Shown: positions 19,795-28,427 of the stretch, one piece after another
Numbering within the stretch: position 1 is the first letter of the stretch
Layout of the letters: every line of letters starts with the position of its first letter
Assembly (NCBI RefSeq): GCF_900107845.1
Contig: NZ_FNRM01000001.1
Span: 677,209-741,208, forward strand
DNA from: Alkalimonas amylolytica
GTDB taxonomy: Bacteria; Pseudomonadota; Gammaproteobacteria; Enterobacterales; Alteromonadaceae
Length of the DNA: 64,000 bases
Direction of reading: 5' to 3'
Notes under the pieces: model-generated
Database searches by the model: none
Seen by the model: the letters and a program-made list of their open reading frames with translations, nothing else
Told to the model about the DNA's origin: nothing
Translations under genes and position numbers: made by a program

Positions 19795-20658
19795 ATGAAA
19801 TTGTTGGTCGTCAGTGGCCGTTCAGGCTCCGGCAAATCGGTCGCCCTGCGGGTACTGGAAGACCTGGGGTATTATTGTGTTGACAATATTCCCGTTAATC
19901 TACTACCAACACTCGCCAATGCCGTGATGGGTAAGTACGAGCGGGTAGCCATCAGCATTGATGTCCGCAACTTACCGGAAGAGCCGGACGAACTGGCAGA
20001 AATCCTCACTTACTTACCGCGTAAGCTGGAGTTGACCATCCTTTATCTGGATGCCGATCACAACAGCCTGATCAAACGCTTTAGCGAAACCCGTCGCATG
20101 CATCCATTATCGCATCAGGCCATGTCGCTGGACGATGCTATTTTGCGTGAACAACAACTGCTCGACCCAATAGCCAGTCGCGCCGATCTCTACATCGACA
20201 CCACAGAGCTTAATGTCTACCAGCTGGCGGATCAAATTCGCGAACGTCTGCTAGGCCAGCAATCTGGCCGACTGGTGATTCTGTTTGAATCCTTTGGTTT
20301 TAAATACGGTATCCCCAAAGACGCCGATTTTGTGTTTGATGCCCGCTTTTTACCCAACCCGCACTGGGAGCCGGAGCTCAAACCTCAAACCGGGCTGGAT
20401 CTGCCAGTCCAACAGTACCTGGCAACGAAGCCTGTGGTGCACGATTACATTCACCAAATCCATCAATTTGTTGTCCATTGGTTACCACAACTGGAAAAAA
20501 ACAACCGCAGCTATCTGACCATAGCTATCGGCTGTACCGGTGGCCAACACCGCTCGGTCTTTATTGCCGAACAGTTAGCCGACTTGTTGCGCGAACAGCG
20601 CAGTGACATTCAAATCCGCCATCGCGAACTGGTACGTCACCATGGCCACAAAGTGTAG
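19795..20658 (+). CDS. rapZ: RNase adapter protein RapZ
   Basis: P-loop protein that in enterobacteria directs RNase E to the sRNA GlmZ and so controls GlmS and amino-sugar supply. The 287-aa protein has Walker A GRSGSGKS near the N-terminus, DLRFLPNP-like FDARFLPNPHW and the C-terminal CTGGQHRSV motif. Starts immediately after the ptsN stop; its end overlaps npr by 17 bases. Confidence 0.97.
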   Translation: MKLLVVSGRSGSGKSVALRVLEDLGYYCVDNIPVNLLPTLANAVMGKYERVAISIDVRNLPEEPDELAEILTYLPRKLELTILYLDADHNSLIKRFSETRRMHPLSHQAMSLDDAILREQQLLDPIASRADLYIDTTELNVYQLADQIRERLLGQQSGRLVILFESFGFKYGIPKDADFVFDARFLPNPHWEPELKPQTGLDLPVQQYLATKPVVHDYIHQIHQFVVHWLPQLEKNNRSYLTIAIGCTGGQHRSVFIAEQLADLLREQRSDIQIRHRELVRHHGHKV

Positions 20659-20917
20659 CGCCGAAGTCACCATCGTCAATCCGCTGGGCCTGCATGCCCG
20701 GCCGGCAGCTAAGCTAGCGCAGCTGTGTCAGCAGTTTCAAAGCAAGATAGCGCTGATTCAGGATGGTAAATCTGCCGATGCCAGCAGTGTTTTGGCCTTG
20801 TTAATGCTGGCAAGCAGTAAAGGCAAATTACTGGAGATTGTCGCTGAAGGTGAGGATGCCGAGCTAGCTTTACAAGCTGTGGTGCAACTGATTAGCAGCG
20901 GCTTTGAGGAAGCCTAA
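20642..20917 (+). CDS. ptsO: HPr-like phosphocarrier protein NPr
   Basis: HPr-family carrier of the nitrogen PTS that phosphorylates PtsN. Starting at MATKCSAEVTIVN (20642) it is 91 aa, with the active-site histidine in NPLGLHARPAAKL and the SADASSVLALLMLA regulatory segment. The start inside rapZ suggests coupled translation. It ends the long plus-strand LPS/PTS operon. Confidence 0.95.
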   Translation: MATKCSAEVTIVNPLGLHARPAAKLAQLCQQFQSKIALIQDGKSADASSVLALLMLASSKGKLLEIVAEGEDAELALQAVVQLISSGFEEA

Positions 20918-20988
20918 CCAAGGCCCGTATCAAAGCGCTGGCCTGGCGTATGGCAGTTGTCTTAGCGTAGTAACAAACGATTGGAAAT

Positions 20989-21017
20989 GTGTCGGGGCCT
21001 GTTTCAGGCCCCGACAC
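20989..21017. terminator. Hairpin between convergent npr and S9 peptidase genes
   Basis: A perfect 13-bp GC-rich stem (GTGTCGGGGCCTG and its complement) with a TTT loop lies between the two convergent genes. Neither side has a clear T-run, but its position suggests it serves both transcripts. Confidence 0.7.
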
Positions 21018-21030
21018 GTCATGTGCCAAG

Positions 21031-23160
21031 TTAATCGCGGGCCGACTGTGCCTGCTGCACTAAGTCCAGCAGAAACCCATACTCTTCAGCAACCTGCCCC
21101 AAGCGGGCAAAACGGCCTGAGCGACCACCATGCCCTGCTTCCATTGTGGTACGAAACAGGATCGGCTTATCCGAGGTATTGACGGTACGTAGCCTTGCAA
21201 CCCACTTCGCCGGCTCAAAGTACTGCACCTGTGAGTCATGAAAGCCTGTTGTGATAAACAAAGCTGGGTAAGCCTGCTCGCTGACCTGATCATAAGGCGA
21301 ATAGGACAGCATGTAGTCATAATAGACTTTGTCATTCGGATTGCCCCACTCATCGTACTCATTGGTGGTCAGTGGCAGGCTCTCATCCAGCATGGTGGTG
21401 ACCACGTCGACAAAAGGCACATGCGCTACCAACCCCAGATACTTCTGTGGGGCCATATTGGCAACTGCTCCCATCAATAAGCCACCAGCACTGCCCCCCA
21501 TCCCGATCACTGTATCCGGTGCAGCATACTTGTGCTCTACCAGATAATCGGTTACTGCAATGAAGTCAGTAAAGGTATTGATTTTATTCAATAGCTTACC
21601 ATCTTCGTACCAGTGGCGGCCCATCTCCTGACCACCACGTATATGCGCTATGGCGTAGACAAAGCCGCGATCGACCAGCGACAAAATGCCAGAACGAAAG
21701 AATGGGTCCATCGAAATACCATAGGAGCCATAAGCATATTGATACAAAGGTGCTGAACCATCACGCTCAAAACCCTTGCGGTACAGCAAACTAACCGGGA
21801 CTTTGACTCCATCGTCTACCGGTACCCAAACCCGTTCAGTGACGTAATTGGCCTGGTCGAAACCGCCAAGCACTACATCTTGCTTTAGCAAACGCCGCTC
21901 GCCAGTCTTCATATGGACTTCATAGACACTGGCAGGTGTGGTCAGTGAGGTATAGGTATAACGCAGCCACTGCTGGCTCTGCTCAGGGTTAACGGAAAAA
22001 CCCATCACGTAACTGGGCTCATCCGACGCCAGAAACTGTTGCTGATTCATGTCTTCCCAATTGATCAGACGGATACGACGTAAGCCTTCACTGCGTTCGT
22101 TAATGACAAGGTAGTTTTCAAAAGCAATAAAGCTTTCAAGGAAGACCTGCTCATCATGGCCAATTAATTCTTGCCAGTGATTGCGATCGCCAATTTTATC
22201 GTGCGCGACAGTCATCAGGCGGTAATTGGGCGCATCCCAGTCGGTATTGATAATCCAGCGGCCATTCAGGTGGTCGACCGAGTATTTAAAATCACGCTGG
22301 CGTGGGGCTATCAGCTGAAAGTCTCCATCCGGCTTACTGGCATCCAGCACCCGCATCTCATTGGAAACCGTGCTGCTCACACCAATTACTACGAAATTAC
22401 GATCGCGGGTGTTACCAACTCCCATAAAAAAGCTGTTGTCGTGTTCCTGATACACCAAAGCACGCTCATTGACCGGGCTGCCCAGTTTATGGCGGTAAAC
22501 TTTGGTACTAAGCAAGGTTACAGGATCATTTTCCACCACAAACAGGTGCTGGCTATCGGCACTCCAGGCCAGAGATGATGAGAGCCCTGTCATGGTGTCG
22601 GCCAGCAAGGTGCCTGTCGTTAAATCTTTCACCCGCAGCTGATACTGACGCCGCCCGGTGGTATCTTCCATATAAGCCAGCTTTTGCTGATCGGGGCTTA
22701 CCGACCAATTGGCGACCTGAAAATAATCCTGGCCTTCGGCCAAAACATTCACATCCAACAGGATCTGCTCATCACCACCTGCGACCGGCGTACGCACGTA
22801 AATTGGGTACTCTTTGCCTGTTTCAAAGCGGGTGCTGTACTGATAGTCACCCATGACAAACGGAACAGAACTGTCATCCTGCTGCAAACGTCCGATCAAT
22901 TCATCGGTCAATTGCTCCACCAGGTCAGCATAAGAGGCCTGATGCGCCAGAGCATAGGCATTTTCAGCTTCCAGATAGGCAATCACTTCCGGACTGCTTC
23001 GCGAATCGTCCCGCAGCCAATAGTAGGGATCAACCCGGTCACCATGAGGTGAACTAACCGTAAAAGGCCGCGACTCGGCGACAGGAGCTCCCTTGCTATC
23101 TGCAAAAACGGCAGTAGTCAGGCTGAGCGGAATACAAAGTAAAGTGGTTAAAAGTTTCAT
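21031..23160 (-). CDS. Secreted S9 family peptidase (oligopeptidase B-like)
   Basis: Serine peptidase of the prolyl oligopeptidase family, probably cutting short peptides after basic residues. From the ATG at 23160 (AAGGA seven bases upstream; a second ATG at 23163 is equally readable) it is 709 aa. It has a signal peptide (MKLLTTLLCIPLSLTTAVFA), an N-terminal beta-propeller region, and the alpha/beta hydrolase triad: Ser in GMGGSAGGL, Asp in GFHDSQVQY, His in EAGHGGRSG. The signal peptide makes it periplasmic, unlike cytoplasmic E. coli PtrB. Confidence 0.92.
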   Translation of the reverse strand: MKLLTTLLCIPLSLTTAVFADSKGAPVAESRPFTVSSPHGDRVDPYYWLRDDSRSSPEVIAYLEAENAYALAHQASYADLVEQLTDELIGRLQQDDSSVPFVMGDYQYSTRFETGKEYPIYVRTPVAGGDEQILLDVNVLAEGQDYFQVANWSVSPDQQKLAYMEDTTGRRQYQLRVKDLTTGTLLADTMTGLSSSLAWSADSQHLFVVENDPVTLLSTKVYRHKLGSPVNERALVYQEHDNSFFMGVGNTRDRNFVVIGVSSTVSNEMRVLDASKPDGDFQLIAPRQRDFKYSVDHLNGRWIINTDWDAPNYRLMTVAHDKIGDRNHWQELIGHDEQVFLESFIAFENYLVINERSEGLRRIRLINWEDMNQQQFLASDEPSYVMGFSVNPEQSQQWLRYTYTSLTTPASVYEVHMKTGERRLLKQDVVLGGFDQANYVTERVWVPVDDGVKVPVSLLYRKGFERDGSAPLYQYAYGSYGISMDPFFRSGILSLVDRGFVYAIAHIRGGQEMGRHWYEDGKLLNKINTFTDFIAVTDYLVEHKYAAPDTVIGMGGSAGGLLMGAVANMAPQKYLGLVAHVPFVDVVTTMLDESLPLTTNEYDEWGNPNDKVYYDYMLSYSPYDQVSEQAYPALFITTGFHDSQVQYFEPAKWVARLRTVNTSDKPILFRTTMEAGHGGRSGRFARLGQVAEEYGFLLDLVQQAQSARD

Positions 23161-23341
23161 CATGCTGTCCTTATGCTTTAGCAGCAAAAAATTATCATGC
23201 CTGCTGGCGATGCGCCACTTTTCTATCAACCTTAGGTGTAACCAGTTGTTACAGGCTGAACGCAAAAAATTTGATTCACAAATCATCAGTTTTAGGCTTT
23301 ACTTAGCACAAACGACAATAAAAGAGAGTAAGGATAACAGC

Positions 23342-23524
23342 ATGAGCCTGATGAGTGTGGATGAAGTGGCCGAGTTTCTTGGTGTGCAGAGCATACGGGT
23401 TGAACGCCTGGCACGGGAAAACCTACTGGTCACCACAGATAAAGATGAGCAAGGTAAGCCCTTGTTTAAGAAAGAAGACGTGGAGCGCTACAAAGTCCTG
23501 GCTGAGCGGCTAGGAGGTCTCTAA
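23342..23524 (+). CDS. Small helix-turn-helix (MerR/excisionase-like) DNA-binding protein
   Basis: A 60-aa protein beginning MSLMSVDEVAEFLGVQSIRV, the pattern of an HTH_17/excisionase-type DNA-binding helix pair (VDEVAEFLGV ... VERLARENLL). AAGGAT sits five bases before the ATG. It stands alone between the peptidase gene (divergent) and the kinase gene (convergent), with no integrase nearby, so it is more likely a small regulator than a phage excisionase. Target unknown. Confidence 0.75.
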   Translation: MSLMSVDEVAEFLGVQSIRVERLARENLLVTTDKDEQGKPLFKKEDVERYKVLAERLGGL

Positions 23525-23546
23525 CCCAACGTGGTGATAAGGCGGC

Positions 23547-24461
23547 TTACCCTTGCTGCAGCAAAAACTGCAAGCGTTGTTGGTGCTGTACCGCCTGAGC
23601 CTTTCCTTCTGGTAAGGCAAGGTACCAAAGCCAGCAAAATCCCTGATACAGCACCCTGGCAGCGGCCACTTTATCCTGCCAACACTCGGCAGATAAGCCA
23701 GCGTTGCGTTGTTGCCAATACAACTGCAGCAACCGCTCGCTTTGCACGCTATCCAAGACAAAGTTTTCCAGCACCGAAGCCAAATCCAGACTACTGTCCG
23801 CCAGTTGGGCATATTCAAAATCCAGCAACCAGATCCGCTGTTGCTGCCAGAGCAAATTGCCGGCATGCAAATCCAGATGACACAACACCAAATCCTGTGG
23901 CATCGCTTCAAATGCTTCGACGGCCTGTATGCATGCACTAAATAATGCTTCATCTGCAGCCATCCAGCTTGCTTTAGCATGGGATTTTAACTCCTGCAGA
24001 TAGCGACCTGGTTGTAACACCGGGGTTTGTACTTGCAACCGGTGCAAGCGCACCAACTGGTTCGCCATGGCCGCCAACAGCGAGGTCGATAACGCCAGAG
24101 GCTTACCCTCTGGTAAGTATTGCGAAATCAGCACCTGTTGATGATTGTTCAGGCATAAAGGCGGGGGCGCCAGATCTGCAACCGCAGCGGCATGCTGACA
24201 ACGCAGCTCTTGCTGACGGCATACCCCGGTGACATCCGGCGCATAGTGGCGCACCACATATTCACCGCGCTTGGTTTTCACCCAGTAACTTAAGTTGGTG
24301 CTGCCTTGCGACAGTGGCTTCATGGCTATCGGCGGGTGACTGGCAAAAAACTCCAGATGCAAGCAGAGCTGACGAATGCGTTGCTCTGCCTCATCATCGC
24401 TCAGGCCGGCTGCAGCACCTGCCCGCTGGTATGTTGTTGTTGCCGGTAATGGCTGCGCCAT
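23547..24461 (-). CDS. Phosphotransferase, probable thiamine kinase
   Basis: Aminoglycoside/choline-kinase-like (APH) fold. The catalytic loop VLCHLDLHAGNLLW (Brenner motif) and the metal-binding LLDFEYA are intact. In the last position of a TPP-riboswitch operon with PnuC, thiamine phosphorylation is the likely job (inference). The start is uncertain: the frame is open well into pnuC; the ATG at 24461 has AGGA eight bases upstream and gives 304 aa with a 61-base overlap, whereas MKPLSQGST at 24323 would be a short form lacking about 46 residues. Confidence 0.8.
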   Translation of the reverse strand: MAQPLPATTTYQRAGAAAGLSDDEAEQRIRQLCLHLEFFASHPPIAMKPLSQGSTNLSYWVKTKRGEYVVRHYAPDVTGVCRQQELRCQHAAAVADLAPPPLCLNNHQQVLISQYLPEGKPLALSTSLLAAMANQLVRLHRLQVQTPVLQPGRYLQELKSHAKASWMAADEALFSACIQAVEAFEAMPQDLVLCHLDLHAGNLLWQQQRIWLLDFEYAQLADSSLDLASVLENFVLDSVQSERLLQLYWQQRNAGLSAECWQDKVAAARVLYQGFCWLWYLALPEGKAQAVQHQQRLQFLLQQG

Positions 24462-25048
24462 GCCAGGTATCCTATCACTGCCAAGAAGGTGTAGAGTACA
24501 AAGAGGCCGGTGGTGAAGTACAGGCCTTTCTGAAAATAAACATAGATACAAACCGCATCGATCACCACCCAATACAGCCAGTTTGACAACACTTTGCGCA
24601 CCACCAGCAGGGTGGTCATGATGCTAAAGGTGGTGGTTTGTGCATCCAGCCAGGCAAAGTCGGCCTGGGTATAGTTGGCCATGTAATAACCCAGAACCAG
24701 ACCGCTACCCGCGGCGATGCCAATCCACCCCAGATGCTGGCGCAACCCCCACTCAATCACTGGCTTTATCGCTTTAGGCTGCTGCAATTGTTGCTGCAGC
24801 TGCTGCCAGTGCACCAGCCCGTACACCGCCATAGCCGCATAATAGAGCTGCAACAGCGTTTCTGAATACAGCTGATGCTGCCACATCACGTAGGTGTAAA
24901 TCAGAGTACTGACCAGCGCAGCCGGCCAGCACCACAAACTATGGCGCATGGCGAGCAGCAAGTAAGCCAGAGCAAGCAGCATGGCCACCAGCTCCAGGCT
25001 GGTCAGCAGCTGCCACTCTTGCCAAAACTGCTGCAAAGCCGCCATCAT
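24401..25048 (-). CDS. pnuC: PnuC-family vitamin transporter (probably thiamine, PnuT type)
   Basis: Integral membrane facilitator of the PnuC/SWEET-like fold, 215 aa, seven predicted helices. Family signatures include LVSTLIYTYVMWQHQLYSE and SNWLYWVVIDAVCIYVYFQKGLYFT. PnuC proteins import nicotinamide riboside, but homologues under TPP riboswitches (PnuT) take up thiamine, and this gene is downstream of one and next to a YkoF-like protein. It overlaps that gene by four bases (ATGA). Confidence 0.9.
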   Translation of the reverse strand: MMAALQQFWQEWQLLTSLELVAMLLALAYLLLAMRHSLWCWPAALVSTLIYTYVMWQHQLYSETLLQLYYAAMAVYGLVHWQQLQQQLQQPKAIKPVIEWGLRQHLGWIGIAAGSGLVLGYYMANYTQADFAWLDAQTTTFSIMTTLLVVRKVLSNWLYWVVIDAVCIYVYFQKGLYFTTGLFVLYTFLAVIGYLAWRSHYRQQQHTSGQVLQPA

Positions 25049-25296
25049 GGCCGCAGATCACCTGGGATGAACTTGCAGACAAACACCAGTTTACCGTAAC
25101 GCTCAAACGACCATTTCATGCAGCGCTGCAATGCAGCCATCACCGCATCGTAATCACCAAATAGCTGGGTGCTCATGGTGTTGGTAATGATATACAGCTC
25201 CGGCTCTTGCTGCAGTTGTTCAATAAAGGCCTTAATAGGACCAATGTACTCATCGGCCAGTGGGTACTTGCTGATTTCTACGGAAAGTTTCATCAT
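25045..25296 (-). CDS. YkoF/MTH1187-like thiamine-binding domain protein
   Basis: An 83-aa single-domain protein (VEISKYPLADEYIGPIKAFI ... GDYDAVMAALQRCM) resembling the thiamine-binding YkoF/MTH1187 family of ferredoxin-like folds. The family binds thiamine or HMP; a soluble cytoplasmic binding or sensing role is likely. It lies 19 bases after the outer-membrane receptor gene and overlaps pnuC, so it belongs to the thiamine operon. Confidence 0.8.
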   Translation of the reverse strand: MMKLSVEISKYPLADEYIGPIKAFIEQLQQEPELYIITNTMSTQLFGDYDAVMAALQRCMKWSFERYGKLVFVCKFIPGDLRP

Positions 25297-25315
25297 TGCC
25301 TCCTGAGTATCCTGT

Positions 25316-27397
25316 TTAGAATTGATAGCTTGCGGTCACACCAAAGCGGCGTGGCTCACCCCATTGCTCATAAGTATGAGGCGCGTATTCATCGCGAGGA
25401 TCATTGCCAAAGTAAAAGCCACGTACGCCCCGGTCTTGATTCAATGCATTGCGCGACCAGAATGCAAATTGCCACTGCTCCAGCTGATAGTTCAAGCGCA
25501 GATTGACCAGCTCGGAGCTGGCCGAGCGGGCGTTGTGGCCATCGGAGTAATAGAAACCGCTTTTACCCTGCACACTGGCCTGCAGCGTGAGTTGCTCACT
25601 CAGGAACCAGTCACCCGCCAGCTGATAGGTAAAGCGTGGCGCATGCGCCTGATCCCGTCCGGTCATATCCAGGCCGGCCTGGGTGACATAAGGGCCTAAT
25701 TTGGATTTGAGCAGCCCGGCACTCACATGCAGGGTAAAGCTCGGATGCAGCACCAGGCGGTTTTCCATCTCAATACCGTAATTGCGGCCCCGACCGGCAT
25801 TATCAATAAAGCCAGCAAACTCAGGACCAAGCTCTGGATTCAGCCAGCCTTTGACCTGCATGTCATCGCGCCACATATGGAACACCGCCACCCGGGTCAC
25901 CAAGCTGCCATCGATGGCCGCGCCTTTGACACCAAACTCAGCATTTACCAGGGTTTCCGGTTCAAAAGTCGCTTGTTGCAGTAAAGCTTCCAGGCCATCA
26001 TCACCCGCTCTGGATAACGCTTCACCATTGACGCCGCCGACTTTATAGCCGCGTGACAACAAAGTATAAATCATGGCCTGCTCACTGGCCTGGAAGTTCA
26101 GGCTAAGCTTGCCGCCCCACATACTATGCCGCTGTTGAATCGTCAGGTTGCCATTGTCTCGGTAATCGTCTTTGTAGCGCTCCAGCCGGCCACCGATCAC
26201 CAAGGTGGTCTGTTCAGAAAGCGCTGTGCTGGTTTCGCCATACACGGCCGCATTATCACGTTGCAGGTTATTATCAAAAGCACGCAGCCTGGTGCCTGAG
26301 CGACGCGTCCGCTGCAAATCCAGCTCCCGGCCACTGACATAAAACCCGAGCACCCAATCGGTGTTGTCGGCGATACGGCCCTGGTCATCCGATACCAGGC
26401 GGTAGTCCAGCGTCCATTGTTCACGGGAGCGCTGATAACGGTCAAAAGCTGAGTATTCCCAGCCTGGACGGATACCAACAAAAGCCCAGTCTTCATCAAA
26501 GCGGTAGTCCGAATCAGCCGACAGCCAGCTCAGTTGCCACATCAGATCAGCGCCGACGATGCCATGGTAATCCGAACGCAGCGCCAGCGCTTGGCTGCTT
26601 AGTTTATCTTTGCCCGGCTCATCCGATAAGGTAGTCCGGTTTCTGTCGAGCGAGAAGGCATCGTAGCCATTATTCTGTTCAATGGCATGCGCAATCAGTT
26701 GCCACTGCAGCTGGTCGCTGTGGCGATACAGCAGCCGGCCACGGATGGTCAGCTCATCGATGTCGTTGGTGTCTTTACGGTGTAAGTAGGTATTTTCGAT
26801 AAAGCCATCGGAAACTTGTTTGTCTGCCGTTAGGCTAAAAGCGACTTGATCACTGATGGCATCGCTGAGCATACCGCTTAACTGCCAGCTGTTGTAATTG
26901 GCCACCGTGGCACTAAAAGCGCCATCGCGGCGAAAATCCGGCTGTTTCGAGCTTAGGTTCAGCATGCCTGCCATCGCATTGGTACCAAAGCGGGTCGCCT
27001 CCGGGCCACGAAACACTTCCAGCTGCTCGGCATGAGCGATGCTGCTAATGCCAAGGCCGGAGTAATCAATGCCATCAATCAGCACACCAACCGACGGGTT
27101 GATTACATCAATAAATTCGCTGCGCTCACCAATTCCGCGCACCTGGACAAAGCGGCCGCGCGACGCACCAGCGGCAAAGTTGATATTGGCCAGCTGGCTT
27201 AGCACATCGTCCAGATGCTGCGCTGAGCTACGTTGCATATCCTGCTCGGAAACCACTGCAATACTGCCGGCAATGGTTTGCACCGACAAACGCCGGAAGT
27301 CGCCTTGTACCTCAAGACGTTCGATGGACTCTTGCTCCGCAGTAGCAGCAAAGGAGGCGATAAGACAAGCGGCAACAACAGAATAACGACAGCGCAT
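25316..27397 (-). CDS. TonB-dependent outer-membrane receptor, probable thiamine uptake
   Basis: From MRCRYSVVAACLIASFAATA (27397, GGAG upstream) it is 693 aa: signal peptide, plug domain (about 40-150: QTIAGSIAVVSEQDMQ, RFVQVRGIGERSEF) and a beta-barrel ending in aromatic FGVTASYQF. Its mRNA begins with a TPP riboswitch, and the following genes are a YkoF-like protein, a PnuC-type transporter and a kinase. This matches the thiamine-regulated receptor predicted in earlier comparative genomics of TPP regulons. The substrate is inferred from that context, not from the barrel sequence. Confidence 0.88.
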   Translation of the reverse strand: MRCRYSVVAACLIASFAATAEQESIERLEVQGDFRRLSVQTIAGSIAVVSEQDMQRSSAQHLDDVLSQLANINFAAGASRGRFVQVRGIGERSEFIDVINPSVGVLIDGIDYSGLGISSIAHAEQLEVFRGPEATRFGTNAMAGMLNLSSKQPDFRRDGAFSATVANYNSWQLSGMLSDAISDQVAFSLTADKQVSDGFIENTYLHRKDTNDIDELTIRGRLLYRHSDQLQWQLIAHAIEQNNGYDAFSLDRNRTTLSDEPGKDKLSSQALALRSDYHGIVGADLMWQLSWLSADSDYRFDEDWAFVGIRPGWEYSAFDRYQRSREQWTLDYRLVSDDQGRIADNTDWVLGFYVSGRELDLQRTRRSGTRLRAFDNNLQRDNAAVYGETSTALSEQTTLVIGGRLERYKDDYRDNGNLTIQQRHSMWGGKLSLNFQASEQAMIYTLLSRGYKVGGVNGEALSRAGDDGLEALLQQATFEPETLVNAEFGVKGAAIDGSLVTRVAVFHMWRDDMQVKGWLNPELGPEFAGFIDNAGRGRNYGIEMENRLVLHPSFTLHVSAGLLKSKLGPYVTQAGLDMTGRDQAHAPRFTYQLAGDWFLSEQLTLQASVQGKSGFYYSDGHNARSASSELVNLRLNYQLEQWQFAFWSRNALNQDRGVRGFYFGNDPRDEYAPHTYEQWGEPRRFGVTASYQF

Positions 27398-27442
27398 GAT
27401 GGTCTCCGGTAAAGGGATCACCCGCGCAAAAGGAGTCAGTAA

Positions 27443-27538
27443 CACCATCCCTCCGCCGGCATGATCCGGATCAGGTTCATGGGGTTCGCCGCTAGGCATC
27501 TCAGCACGCTTTTATCAAAAGCAATGCACCCCCTGGTA
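27443..27538 (-). promoter_or_regulatory. TPP (THI-box) riboswitch
   Basis: The minus strand carries the conserved TPP aptamer elements in order: GGGGGTGC, GCTGAGA, then TGAACCTGATCCGGATCATG and GCCGGCGGAGGGA, closed by an ACCA/TGGT P1 stem. It lies 45 bases ahead of the receptor start codon. No T-run follows; a GACTCC segment could pair with the CCGGAG Shine-Dalgarno, suggesting control of translation initiation, with TPP lowering expression. Confidence 0.95.
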
Positions 27539-27545
27539 GGCGCGC

Positions 27546-27574
27546 AGTGTAACGATTTTCGTGCACACTGGCAA
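27546..27574 (-). promoter_or_regulatory. Predicted promoter of the thiamine operon
   Basis: TTGCCA (27574-27569), a 17-bp spacer and TACACT (27551-27546) on the minus strand place the transcription start about where the riboswitch begins. Confidence 0.55.
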
Positions 27575-27835
27575 TGCTGCCAGTCGATAAGCAGCACACG
27601 CAATGAGTTAGCTGACCTTGCATGAATAACAAAAACGAAAATGCACATCTATTGACTGTGAATGCAGGCACTGCCGAGAAAGTAAAAGGCGTTATTAACT
27701 GCCACGCACCGGATACACCTGCGCAACAAATAAAGGCAATAAAAGTTAAATTAAAAAAACCATTGACACCCCCCCCTAAAAATAATTTACATTGCAGCGC
27801 GATTTTAACCACTGCATCACTTAAGGATGATTTTT
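27575..27835 (+). promoter_or_regulatory. AT-rich upstream region with TTGACA and a C8 tract
   Basis: Non-coding stretch before the exported-protein gene. It holds TTGACA (27763-27768) directly followed by eight C residues (27769-27776) and AATAAT (27781-27786). The spacing TTGACA-AATAAT is only 12 bp; a 17-bp spacing lands on a poor TTTACA. So a promoter is possible but its exact form is unclear. Nothing else recognisable. Confidence 0.3.
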
Positions 27836-28417
27836 ATGAAACAACTCAGCAGGATTGCTTTGTGCCTTCCGTTATTAATGCTTACTATTGAACACGCACC
27901 TGAAGGCAACACCTACAATCACGTGAATGAAGCAACCAGCCAACAGCTGTGGGCCTGGCGCCTTGCTATCAACACCAGTAGTGCTAGTGAGCAGGATGAT
28001 TTTACTGGAGAACGTATAGGTGTTGTTGGCACTCGCCCTCCTGAGATGGCACCACCTGGCCTTTGGCCAGGTGATGGCGGTGGTGATGGCGGTGGTGTAG
28101 GTGGCGGAAGTGGTGGTGGCTCATCGCCTACCCCAACTCAGCCGCCAGCAGAAACTAAAGAAGTCTGCCTTGCTAGAGCACAAACTCAATATCATACTTG
28201 CATGCACCCTGTGCATATGCAATATATCAATGCAGTTGAAGCACAATGTCCACAGCTTGTAGATGTTCAGCTAGGTGTGAATGCTGTCGTAATTTTTGGT
28301 AGTATTACGGCTCGCGAGTTTGATACTTGCATTCACACGGCTAATGCTAGGAAGGATATGTATTTAAATGGCTGTGCTATCAACCATTCATTACAAAGAG
28401 AGAATTGTTTAAAATGA
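27836..28417 (+). CDS. Uncharacterised exported protein with Gly-rich linker
   Basis: I do not recognise a family. From the ATG at 27836 (AAGGA eight bases upstream) it is 193 aa: a signal-like N-terminus (MKQLSRIALCLPLLMLTI), an acidic/polar region, a glycine-rich linker (about residues 78-96), a Pro/Thr stretch, and a C-terminal domain with six cysteines spaced to suggest disulphides. It is followed after 10 bases by another unknown gene, so the two probably form an operon. Base composition is more AT-rich than the flanks. Confidence 0.65.
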   Translation: MKQLSRIALCLPLLMLTIEHAPEGNTYNHVNEATSQQLWAWRLAINTSSASEQDDFTGERIGVVGTRPPEMAPPGLWPGDGGGDGGGVGGGSGGGSSPTPTQPPAETKEVCLARAQTQYHTCMHPVHMQYINAVEAQCPQLVDVQLGVNAVVIFGSITAREFDTCIHTANARKDMYLNGCAINHSLQRENCLK

Positions 28418-28427
28418 GGAAAATGCC

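Noticed and set aside
23342-23524. Phage excisionase marking a prophage end
   Set aside because: The protein has an excisionase-like HTH, but no integrase or phage genes lie within 20 kb on either side.
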